A stretch of DNA of 64,000 bases from positions 39,577,444-39,641,443 of the forward strand of contig OY726565.1 of the NCBI GenBank assembly GCA_963383645.1. Reading direction: 5' to 3'. Both the position numbers and the translations under genes were made by a program. The DNA is from Muscardinus avellanarius. Lineage: Eukaryota > Chordata > Mammalia > Rodentia > Gliridae. Below, piece by piece: positions 20,505 to 30,933 of this stretch; the first letter of the stretch is position 1; each line of letters opens with the position of its first letter. The notes beneath the pieces were generated by a model. The model saw nothing but the letters and a program-made list of their open reading frames with translations. It ran no database searches and was not told the DNA's origin.

Positions 20505-20703
20505 GTGATACTTGGGGTGGAACCAGAGGCTTTCTACCTCTGGGCTATACTCCCAGACCTTTTTTATATTTTATTTGGAAACAGGGTCTCACTAAGTTGC
20601 TGAAAGCCTCACTAAGTAGCTGAGGCTGGCTTCAAACCTGTGCGATCCTCCTGTCTCAGCCTCCCAAGCGCGGGGATTACAAGCGTGCGCCACCACGCCC
20701 GGC
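20505..20703 (-). mobile_element. B1-ID composite SINE, near-consensus
   Basis: B1 end reads CAAGCGCGGGGATTACAAGC and GTGCGCCACCACGCCCGGC on +, so few mutations. Exact duplication TTTTCTCTAGAGTTTT at 20471 and 20704. Confidence 0.93.
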
Positions 20704-20739
20704 TTTTCTCTAGAGTTTTAAAGCTAAAGACCTTAATTT

Positions 20740-20744
<5 letters not shown>

Positions 20745-20785
<41 letters not shown>
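20745..20785 (+). repeat. (GT)n microsatellite
   Basis: About 20 GT units at the tail of the next minus-strand SINE. Confidence 0.98.
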
Positions 20786-20788
<3 letters not shown>

Positions 20789-20789
20789 C

Positions 20790-20991
20790 AGTACTGGAGA
20801 TGGAACCCAGGGGCATTGTACCTCTGAGCTACACCCCCCAACTTTGTTTTTTAGTCTTTTTATTTTTGAAGCAGAGTCTCACTGAATTGCAAAGAACCTT
20901 GCTAAGTAGCTGGGGCTGTCTACAAACCATGATCCTCTAGTCTCCACTTCCCGAATGCTGGGATTACATGTGTGCACCACCATGCCTGGCT
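20790..20991 (-). mobile_element. B1-ID composite SINE
   Basis: ID part GTACTGGAGATGGAACCCAG first on +, then B1 end GTGTGCACCACCATGCCTGG. Confidence 0.92.
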
Positions 20992-21036
20992 ACTTTATGC
21001 TCTTACTATAGGTTAATCATTAGAACAAATGGCAAA

Positions 21037-21062
21037 GAAAGAGAGAGAGGGAGGGAGGGAGG

Positions 21063-21119
<57 letters not shown>
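21037..21119 (+). repeat. (GGGA)n / (GA)n microsatellite
   Basis: GGGA units then about 28 GA units. Confidence 0.98.
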
Positions 21120-21120
<1 letters not shown>

Positions 21121-22572
21121 CTTTGCAGTGTAACAGCTGCAGCCCCTCCCTGCCTGAGTGCCTACACAGCATCCAGACTCTGACTGCTTTTTAAGTTTTA
21201 TAAATTAATACCAAAACAATTTTCCAATACCAGCACAGTTGATTTCTACTTTCATTCCATTTGATCTGAAAAGATGCAGGGAATTTTATTACATTATTTA
21301 AATTTACTGGTATTTATTCTGTTTCTCCAAACATGGTATATTTTGGAGAGAGTTCCATGAGCAGCTGAGAAAAATGTACATTCAGCTGTCATTGGTTGAA
21401 ATATTCTTTATCTATATCTATCTATTAGATCCATTTGGATTATAGGGTTTGTTTTTTAGGTCTGAAGAGTTTTCCTTCATATTTTGCCTGGAAGATTAAT
21501 CTAGTGGTATAAATAGTGTGTTAAAGTCTCTCAATTATTGTATTTGGGTCTATTTGAGACCAGATGTCCTGAAGGCTTCATTTTATAAAAGTGGATGCCC
21601 TACATCTTCTTGTTGGATTGTTCCTTTTATTAATAAGAAGTGACTCACTTTGTCTCTTCTGATATGTTTTAGCTTAGTTTGCTTTGTTGGATATGAGTGT
21701 TGCTATCCCTGCTTGTTTTTGATCTCCATTTGCATGGGATATCTTTTCCATCCTTTCACCTTTAGCCCATGGATACCTTGGCCTATAAGGTGAGTTTCTT
21801 GTAAGCATCTTATAGCTAGATTAGATTTTTTTAATCCACATTGCCAGTCTATGCCTAATGGGTGTTCAGAACTTTGACATTCAGTGTTATTATTAAGAGA
21901 TAATTTTTGTGTTTTTTTGTCATTTCGATTTCTATTTTCTGTTTGATGCAATGTTATTGCTCCTTCACTTAGTTCCCCATCTAGTGGAGTTTGCCTCTCT
22001 TCTGGTTCTGATATTTGCTTCTTTTTTCTTCTTTGTGTTCTATTTCTGTAAGTATTTTTCTCTAATGCTGGCTTGGTAGTCATGAATTCTTTTAGTTCCT
22101 GCTTGTCTTGGAATGTTTTTATTTCTCCATCAATTTTGAATAATATCTTTTTTGGATATAGCAGTATTGGTTGAAAGTTTGTTTGTTTGCTTGTTTGTTT
22201 TTTGTCTGGAGTATATCATAACAGCTCTTCCTGGCTTTTATAACTTGAGTTTAGAAGTCTGGAGTGATTCTTATTGTTTTACCCCTAAATACCTGTTTAA
22301 CCCCTAAATATCACCTGTTCTTTTTTTTCTTGTTGCTTTTAAGATTCTTTCCTTGGCTTCTATGTTTGTCATTTTGATTATTACATGGTGTGGGGAGGAC
22401 ATTCTTTCATCTTGTCTTGTTAGTGTTCTGAATGTCTCATGTACATGGATGTCAAAGTTTTTTTCAACATTTGGAAAATTCTCTGAAGATATTTCTGCTA
22501 TCCTTGGTTTGTTTTTCTAAATCTTCTTCAATGCTTATTATCTGTAAGTTATTTTATTTTATTTTATTTTTT

Positions 22573-22771
22573 GGGTACTGGGGATGGAATGCAGGGGCAT
22601 TCTACCTTCAAGCTATACCCTCAGCCTGATTTTTTATTCTTTATTTTGAGACAAGTTCTCACTGAGTTGCAAAGGGCCTCACTAAGTAATTGCTGAGGCT
22701 GTCTGTGAACTGCTATCTTCCTGTCTCAGCCTCCCAAATGCAGGGATTACAAGCATGTGCCACCACACCTG
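22573..22771 (-). mobile_element. B1-ID composite SINE
   Basis: GGTACTGGGGATGGAATGCA ... CATGTGCCACCACACCTGA on +. Inserted in ORF1 of the old L1. Confidence 0.9.
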
Positions 22772-24595
22772 AATAAGTTAGGTCATTTTATATTATCCCA
22801 TATTTCTTGGATGTTCAGATCATGTTGTATTGCCTTCTCTATATTGCTGATTGTGTTTTCAGTTTTGAATGAGGTGTCTTCCAAGAGTGATGCTCTACTT
22901 TCCATGTAATATAGCCCGCCAGAGGCAGTTTCTTTTAAGGTCATTAATTTATTTATTGACTCCTTTATTTATTTCAAAGTCTCTTTTTGGCTCTTACTTA
23001 GAGTCTCAATTTCTCTATTCATGTGTTATTTTGTTTTCTCTATATTTTCTCTGATTTTATTTTTGAGACTTTTGATCATATTGAAGATCAAAAGTCAGAA
23101 TTCTCCATCTGGCATTTCTTGTCTTGGCATCTTCTTCCTCTTTGTGTGTGAGTTCTGTGTCTATTTGTTATCCCTTTATAGCAAGTTATGTGCTGGGGTT
23201 ATATATTTACCTCTACAAATCTGTCTTATATAATCAAACTTTTAAGTTTGTCCCCCTAAGCCTCTTTAACAAGATATAGTTCTTAGTGCAGGTGAATAGG
23301 AGTCTCTGATTGGCTGCAGGCTGCTGTGTTCTCCAGGCCCAAACCACATAGGGCTAGAGACTGTGGTGTTCTGTTCAGAGCCTGCAGCCTGCTGGTTTGA
23401 ATTTAATACCCCACAGACACCACTGCTGTTGTGCTGATTGTGAACCCTTGAAACTGCAAAGCACTAATTGCCAGTGGAAATTAGTGGACACTGGGCCTAA
23501 GCTCAGCAGGGCCACAGATTGCTATGTTACGAGCTTGAGTCCCAGTTTGCTGAGCTTTGATGGCCCAGGAACACCACTGCTAATCTGATGGTTATAATCA
23601 GGTGGAACACTGTCAGTCAATGGCCTGCATGCATGCCAGACACAAACTGCTGTCTGAGAGTGTTCAGTTTCCAGCCCGTAACTGTGATCATATGAACCTC
23701 TGCCAGCCTTACTGTTTTCAGAGCCCAAACTCTGGCAGGGAGAGATTATATTGTTCTGAGTCTGGGGCTTGGATGGCTTCAGTTTTTTAGCCCCAAGGAC
23801 ACCACTGCTTCTCTGGGCATCTGTGATCACATGAGACTTTGTTGGTCTCTGGTCTTGGTGCTAGTAGCACTGCATGGCTTGGCATGAGTTTATCACTTTC
23901 TGAGCCTTTACCTTGGAAATCACCCCACAGATACCAGAGCTGGTGGTCCTGTGGTGGTCAGTGGAGACCTTGCAAGGGTATGGTGGACTGCATACTGTAG
24001 GTGCCTCCCACCCATATATCCTTAGAGGCTGACCACTAATTCACATTTCTGCTGTGGCCCCAATTCCCACCTCCACAAGTGTGATTTGTAAACTCACAGA
24101 TGCCGTGGGTCTATTTATTGTCAAGAAACTCCCTGTGTCCACACAGGACAGGGTCCCACTAGGACAATTTAATTCATGGTCTTGAGGAGCGCTGTTTGGG
24201 TCCTTGCAGGGAGAGGTGAGTTCATTTGCAGCCACAGGATTTTATTTTCTGTTTTAGATGGGCCATTTGGAGAGTCAACTCTTGATGTATTTGAGCACGG
24301 AGGGAAGAGTTTAGTTGCTTTTGTTAGTAGTTTTCTACAGTCCCTAACTTGACAGTATTCTGCCTCTTTTTGCTGTTGTTGGTCTCTGAGAGCCTCAACT
24401 ACAGCAGCTGCCAGCTCCATGCAGGCTTGGTAAAATGGTGCTGCTGCTGCTCTCTGCTCACCAGGTGAGACCCACAGAGCTCTTTTCAATCTTCTGCTCT
24501 CTGCTGCATTCATTTCTACCATGTTTTGATTATTTTTCTTCTGTTGATTTCTGACTGCTTTTCTTTCTTTCTTTCATTTTTTTGGTAGACTTTAA

Positions 24596-24825
24596 ACCTT
24601 TATTTTATTTTATTTTATTTTGTTATTGATGCATTGTAGTCCTACATCTTACTGGGGTACAAGATGGTAGAGATACACATGCACACATCACTCATTTAGC
24701 TCTTCCTCACTTCTCACCTTATTTCCTCCCCCCTCTCCTCTTCTCATGTTTGGCTTAGTGATTGACTTTGTGACTGTACATCATGTACATTAGGGAATTT
24801 TCCTCTTACCCCTCCCATCCCAATC
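24596..24825 (-). mobile_element. L1 3' UTR end with poly(A), part of a short L1 fusion element
   Basis: On +: TTTTA repeats, GATGCATTGTAGTCCTACAT, CTCATGTTTGGCTTAGTGAT, ATGTACATTAGGGAATTTTC. This is the reverse of the L1 3' ends seen at 30.5 and 54.7 kb. It continues across the LTR insertion into 26267-26345. Confidence 0.8.
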
Positions 24826-24831
24826 AAGAAG

Positions 24832-26260
24832 TGCCGCTGACCGGCTCAGTCGAGATTGGGGTGATCCCACTCGCGATCAAATTGACCTCAGAAAAGATGG
24901 GTGAGGATAGGGTGCTGTACTGCAGCTGCTTATCAGCAGCGATTCTTTCCCTTCTAGGAAATAAATTTCTTTAAGTTCCTATTTACGGCGCTTCTGGAAA
25001 GAATCTGACATGGACAAGAGCTTCTTGAGCTAATGACACTTTATTACAAGAACCCAGAAAAATTTATACCCTTCACCAGTAAAGTTAATAATAACAGAAA
25101 AAGAGGTGAATGTAATCAGTGTAAAACAATAGTGAATAACATGTAAACAAAGCTTAAAAAAAAAAAAAAAAAACGAGTCCGGCTTTTGGCTGGCTTTCAG
25201 CTTTCAAGAGATTAGCTCCGGATCTTCTCCCGATCTTGCAGATAGGCAGTTCCAAAGGGCAACTTCCAGAAGAAACGGGCACGCCCAGGGCTTGGAGGCC
25301 TCTCATGGAATCTTCTTTAACTTTTTTGGAACTTTCCATTTTTAGGGCTTAGTCCATATAGCAGGCATGGGGGGATGTGGCGATCCAGGTGGATGTGATG
25401 GATTTCTCCCAGGTCTCGCCTGCCTTGCCTTCTAAAATCTGAAAGCTTAAGCAAACTCACAACACAGTTTGGCAGACAAACACCAAAAATACCATGTAGT
25501 TTTTAGATTTAGTTGTTAGATATACTTCCTTAGCTGCAGAACACTTTTCCTCGAACGATAGGCCTATTAGAAACCTATTCACCTTATAAATAATCCATAT
25601 TCCTGTCCCAGACCCTTTGCAATATCATTTCCTTAGCCACGTGGCGCCTCCCCCATCTCGGGCAGGGCTCATACTGGGTGTAAAGGTCAAGAATCTTCCT
25701 AGCCTTCAGCTCCATTGTATTGGGCAGTATCAGTTGCTCATAAACTAGGTTGCTTTGATGTCACACCCAACGTTTGTCTTCCTGTATCTGGGTAGGATCA
25801 CAAAGAGAGGTAAATAGAGGCATCGGAACGCCTCCCCCTCTAGGGCCTTTTTTTTTTGTAAGTTAGTGATTAGGTTGAAGGTCAGAGATTGAGGGGAGAT
25901 CTGCGTTTGTAATTACTGAATGGAATGCTGCCACTGCATCTAAATTTTAACTAGATTTCATTACCATTTGAACAAAGCCGAGGATGTTTAGAGGCTTAGA
26001 CAAATTACCAGAAACTTTATTTTCCACGGACTCAGTTTCTCTCACAGTCCTGATCTTACACCACCGGAGCAATTCGTGTGGAGAGTTAAAAGAATCATTA
26101 CCAAAAGAATAATAGTTATGAAAGAATATCTAAAAGTGGAGGAGTTTTTGGCCAGAGACGCCGCCCTCTCTCGGGGCTAATCGCCAATTTGACTATGTGG
26201 GGGATCACACACGCAGATGCCGAGAGGAAGTACGAGAAGTATGAATAGGCGGTCTCGGCA
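24832..26260 (-). mobile_element. Long LTR element (solo LTR or nonautonomous), TSD AAGAAG
   Basis: 1,429 bp bounded by TGCCG...CGGCA and by AAGAAG on both sides (24826-24831 and 26261-26266), a 6-bp duplication as class II LTR elements make. On - it has GTATAAATTTTT (TATA, about 25062) and AATAAA (about 25042), then ~200 bp of U5-like sequence ending GGTCAGCGGCA. Orientation is inferred from these signals and from similarity to the LTR at 59251-59815: both have ATCTGC...GATCCCCCA near the start and CTCGACT...GGCA at the end. No protein frame was found. It could be one very long LTR or an LTR element with little internal sequence. Confidence 0.7.
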
Positions 26261-26266
26261 AAGAAG

Positions 26267-26345
26267 CAGTCATCCTGCTGGTTGAGTATTCAGTCTCAGA
26301 GCATCTGAAAAATTCTATCTCCCTCTATTCCACCATCTTTAATCC
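26267..26345 (-). mobile_element. L1 5' end-like segment joined to an L1 3' end
   Basis: On - it begins AAGATGGTGGAATAGAGGGA, like the start of an L1 5' UTR. After about 85 bp it would run directly into the L1 3' UTR at 24825 once the LTR and one AAGAAG copy are set aside. This makes an element of only ~320 bp. Confidence 0.55.
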
Positions 26346-26870
26346 CCAGAGAAGAAATTCTTACTCAGGAGCATGAGGTAGAGGGGGAAAAAAAAGGTAT
26401 TTGCACAACCTGGAGAAGCAAAGCTATTTCATCCTAAAGACTTCATAATTCTTAAATAGGTAAAACATGACATTTAAAAAGCAATATCTCAAGATAGCTA
26501 ATGTAGCAATGTGTTCACACCTGTGTAATCATGCTCATGACCACACTGGCTTGGATCTGTCAGTGTACTTGATCATTCAGGAGATAACAGTCCTAATGAG
26601 GCTGGGATGCAGATTTTATTTCCAAGTAAATTTTATCTCCATGTAAATCTCATAGCACAGAGAAATATTCTGCCCCAAGAATATGGTACCAATCAATTCT
26701 CATTAGTGGAAGGAAACACCAAGTGCATATTTTTCTGGGAGTGGATAAATAGTATTAATTTCCTTTGTAAAGAGCTAATTTTTATATATGCAAGTATGTG
26801 AATGAGATATATTGTCATGTAAAGAAGAAAAAATAACCGAACAAACACAAATTCTAGTAATGCACCATTA
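26346..26870. other. Gene-free stretch
   Basis: AT-rich unique sequence, no recognised gene or repeat. Confidence 0.5.
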
Positions 26871-26874
26871 ATGT

Positions 26875-27300
26875 CTGTGTTACCATTCTGGGGCCATAAC
26901 CAGTAACTATAAACTGGATAGTTTGAAACAACAGGAATTTGTTCTATGCCAGTTTTCAAGAATAGCAGTCCAAAATCAAGGCATCAGCAGGGCAATGTTT
27001 CCCTGAAGTTCTCTATGGGAGATTCTTGTTTGCTCTAGCCAGCTGCTGATTGTCCTAGTTATCCTTGGTTTGTATTAGCATTACCCCAATCTCCAATCTC
27101 TGCTTCTATCTTCACATGGCCTTGTTCCCTCTGTCTGTATTCATATTTCCTTATTTTTTATAAGTAGACTAGTCATTGCGACAATAAGGCCTACCCTAAT
27201 CTAACATGGCTTCACCTTAACTTAATCACATCTACAAAGACTCTATTTCCAAAAACTGGTGGGAGGAAGGTGCAGTATTCAGCTCATCCACTTCATTAGA
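26875..27300 (+). repeat. Ancient interspersed repeat
   Basis: 'GTTACCATTCTGGGGCCATA', 'ACAACAGGAATTTGTTCTAT', 'TTCACATGGCCTTGTTCCC', 'TTCACCTTAACTTAATCACA' follow a common mammalian repeat that I cannot name. Related to 7890-8300. Confidence 0.5.
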
Positions 27301-29084
27301 GTGCTTTGATCTTTACTCAAAGACTGATGATCTCTTTTTGCGTGCATAGGCTCTTCCTTTCTTTAATATTTAAATCCAGCCTTTTATTCTTTTGCTTTTG
27401 TTTAATTTATCTTGCTCATCTGGAGGAATAAAACATAAGCTACATCATTTTAATGATAAATAAGGAGCTGTTTGTGGGACAAGTGGAGTACCTCTCCTGC
27501 CCTCCCTAGGTATTTCATTGGGGTTTGAATCATCAGCAGGCTTTCTTATATGTTTTATAGTCCATCTCAGTAAGATGCCCTGTCAGAAATTCTCAGTTCT
27601 TTGTTGGCCACAATTTCTGCCTTCTTGGTGTTCTTTCCCCTGAAGTTTCTACCCATAGGGTATCCTTGGCAAACTGTATTCTTTTGAGCCTCATTGAATA
27701 TATCACTCTAAAATTGCCCCACAATTTTTTTCCTTTTTCTCAGGAAATGGGATTAAAATATAGAACTGATGGATTAGTAAGCAGAAAGCAAACACCAAGG
27801 CTTCTTCCTCACTCTTCTTCAAACTAGGAAGCACGGATGAGCTGATTACTCAGAGTCTAACTGTTTGGCTAGTGGCCAGGATATCCTGTTCATGTCCATG
27901 CACTCAGGAACTCTTTGCTGCAACATCCCATCCTGCTTCTGGTACAGTGGAAAGACTAGATGTTTTCATTTCTTCTTGAAGTGTGCCTGAAATTGTTAGT
28001 CACTGATTTGATTTATGTGCCATACAACTGGCCAGAAGATAGCAAGAGCCTTAAGTTAGAGGTTGGGGATAAAAAGAGGCTTGCCCCATTTAGTCATTCA
28101 GATTATGCAGCATATACAGTCCCAAGTTAGCTTTAACTTGGCTTTGTGCTGGAAGTGATTGTGCAAGTATAAACCCCACCCCCTAACCCAGACCAGAGCT
28201 TTGCAGTTTGGTTCCCTTTTGCCTATTGAAGTGTATGCGGGGGGGGGGGGGGGCAGGAACCTCTGAGGACAGGTCAGAGCAGTATTTTGGATCCTTTAAC
28301 CAAGTATCATAACCATCATGCCAGTGATACTTCTAACAAGTATCTTACAAAGAATGTAAAAAATAATGGAGCTGGGTTTATGTGTTGACTTAACTATCCA
28401 TTCATTAGTTCAAAGACTGGGAATATGGTATATGTTTCCAGGTAGATCATTTTGAAGGTGAAACTGTGTTACACTGTTAGTGGAGATATTTGAAGCTTGT
28501 ACTGTAAAAGTAGTTTTGCACTTAGTCATTTGATTTATGTGCCATGTGAAGTACAACAAAAGAGAATGTAATTTCTCAGTGTTACTAGTTGGTCATTAGT
28601 CCCTAGTGCTTGTATCCATTTATAATAATACTTTATTTGTATGAAGCATGCCACTCTGTTAATAAAAGTGTTAGTGGAATATTTCTTACTAAACTTATTC
28701 AGTGGTAACTTAGAGGTTATGACAATATTTTACATCCAAAGTCATTAGTCAAGTATCAGAATCTAGTTTTTAGTCTTATCATTACATGTGTAAAAGATTA
28801 CTATAATTATAAAGACTCTTACTTGTTAAAGATCTATTACAGGATTAATGATAAAAATAGAGTTTGGAAATGTGGCATATTTCAAGCTGGTCCAAAGTGA
28901 TACATCAAACTTCAGATGCCATTAAAACCAGGACTCTTAACTATCTTTAATGGTTTAGATAAACAAAATTAAAGTCTTAAATTCTGCTATAAAAGTTTTA
29001 ACATGATAAAATAATTATTCTATTTTATAAGGATAAGATAGTAAACTTTTTAAGGAATTGAGATTGAGATTTGGTTATTCATTT
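27301..29084. other. Gene-free, repeat-poor stretch with a G15 run
   Basis: Unique AT-rich sequence. A run of 15 G at 28239-28253 is the only simple repeat. No gene is recognised. Confidence 0.55.
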
Positions 29085-29105
29085 AAAATTTGTGTTGTTA
29101 CAACA

Positions 29106-30674
29106 ACAACAACCAAAAAAAAAAAAAAAAAAACCAGAATGGCCAAAGTAGCTCTCAGCAACAAAAACATGCAGGAAGAATCACAATACCTGACTTTAAA
29201 CTATGCTACAAATCCATAGTAATAAAAGCAGCATGGTACTGGCACAAAAACAAACCATATATATATATATTCCAATGGAGCAGAATAGAAGGCTCAGAAA
29301 CAAATCTGCATACTTACAGCCAACTGATTTTTGACAAAGGGGCCCAAAGCATCATATACTGGAAAAAAGATAGCCTGTTCAACAAATGGTGTTGGCAAAA
29401 CTGGTTTACCATATGCAGAAAAATGGAAATAAACCCCACTTTCTCACTCTGCACAAGAATCAATTCAAAATGGATCAAAGACTTGGAAATTAGACCAGGA
29501 CCTTGAGGCTCTTTGAAGAGCTCATAGGTATAAAACTGCAACACATAGGCACAGGTACAAACTTTCTCAAGAAGACCCCAAAGGCACAAGAAACTAAAAG
29601 GCAGATCAATACATGGAATTGCATGAAACTGAAGAGCTTCTGTACAGCGAGCGAAACTATCAAGAACCTCAACTGAGAGCCAACAGAATGGGAGAAGATT
29701 TTTTGCCACCTATGCCTTCAATAGAGGATTAATATCTCGAATATACAGAGATCTCAAGAAACTTAGCACTAAGAAAACAAATAACCCAATAATAATGGGC
29801 AAGCGAATTAAGTAGACACTTCATGAAGGAAGAAATTCAAATGGCCAATAAATGCATGGAAAATGCTCAACAGCATTAGCAATCAGAGGAATGCAAATCA
29901 AAACTACCCTGAGATTTCACCTAACTCCAACCAGAATGGCAATCATTTAAAACACAAACAAGAAATGCAGAGAGAATGTAGAGAAGTGGAACTCTAATAA
30001 ATTGTTGGTGGGATTGCAAATTAGTGCAACCACTTTGCAAAACAGTATGAACACTCCTCAGAAGAGTGAGAACAAATTTACTATACCACTTCTGGGTATC
30101 TACACAAAAGAATGGAAACCAAACTACCAAACTAATGCATGCATATCTATTTTCATAGCTGCATGATTCACAATTGCCAAATTATGGAACCAGCCAAGAT
30201 ATCCACTGGCAGATGAATGAACTACAAAACTATGGGATATATACACAATGGAATTTACTCAGCCATAAAGAAAAACACAATTATGTCATTTACAGGGAAA
30301 TGGGTGGAACTGGAGAATATTATATTAAGTGAGATTAGTCAGTCACAAAAAAATAAGAAATTGGATGCTCTCTCTAATATGCAAAAGCTAGGGAGAAAAT
30401 GGGTCTTAGGAGGAACTCGAGACAAAGGAGATATTATAGATTAGCAAATAAGGTGATCTAACTGAGAGAATGGAAGAGGGGAAGAGGGAAATTCTCTAAT
30501 GTTCATGATATACATTAACAAACATACCAAAGCCAAACATGAGAAGGAAGGAGGGGGCAGGAATGAGACAGTTATTGGGTAGGGTGTACATAGAGAATTG
30601 GTGTAAATATATGCCTCTACCATCTTTTACCCCATTACGATGTATGAATACAGTGCACCAATAAAATATTTTTT
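29106..30674 (+). mobile_element. 5'-truncated L1: ORF2 C-terminus and 3' UTR
   Basis: 29140-29506 encodes L1 ORF2 C-terminal wording (KDSLFNKWCWQNW, INSKWIKDLEI). Later frames are broken. The 3' UTR runs to AATAAA and an A-rich tail near 30674. Near-duplicate AATTTGTGTTGTTACA (about 29088) and AATTTGTGCTGTTCCA (about 30678) form the target duplication. Confidence 0.85.
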
Positions 30675-30696
30675 AAAAATTTGTGCTGTTCCAAAG

Positions 30697-30917
30697 CCGG
30701 GCTTGGTGGCGCACGCTTGTAATCCCAGCATTCGGGAGGCTGAGACATGGAGGATCGCGGTTAGCAGACAGCCTCAGCTACTTAGTGAGGCCCTCTGCAA
30801 CTCAGTGAGACCCGGTTTCAAAATAAGGAATAAAAAAATAGGGCAGGGGGGGAGCTCAGAGGTCAAATGCCCCTGGGTTTCATCCCCAGACCACCCCCCC
30901 CAAAAAAAGAAAAAAAA
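30697..30917 (+). mobile_element. B1-ID composite SINE, young-looking
   Basis: GCCGGGCTTGGTGGCGCACG start. Exact 16-bp duplication TTGTGCTGTTCCAAAG at 30681 and 30918. It used the 3' duplication of the L1 just upstream as its target. Confidence 0.95.
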
Positions 30918-30933
30918 TTGTGCTGTTCCAAAG

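Larger units (their letters stand above)
18622..24535 (-). mobile_element. Old, nearly full-length L1 with internal ORF2 deletion
   Basis: On - the order is: 5' UTR-like sequence (about 24535-23240), ORF1 (about 23230-22030), ORF2 start with L1-type wording (RCLQETHL, LKVKGW; about 21930-21700) and endonuclease region (to about 21240), then directly the ORF2 C-terminal region (20220-18750) and 3' UTR (to 18622). The reverse transcriptase part is missing, and the gap at 20.2-21.2 kb is filled by SINEs and simple repeats. Many stops and shifts, so it is inactive. SINEs at 20262, 20505, 20790 and 22573 landed in it later. Confidence 0.8.

Noticed and set aside
24832..26260. Promoter CpG island of a host gene
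   Set aside because: CpG-rich patches lie within a unit with TG...CA ends and exact AAGAAG duplications, so an LTR element explains them.
29090..29506. Host protein gene of 138 codons
   Set aside because: The translation matches the C-terminal part of L1 ORF2, and the poly(A) and duplication show a truncated retrotransposon.
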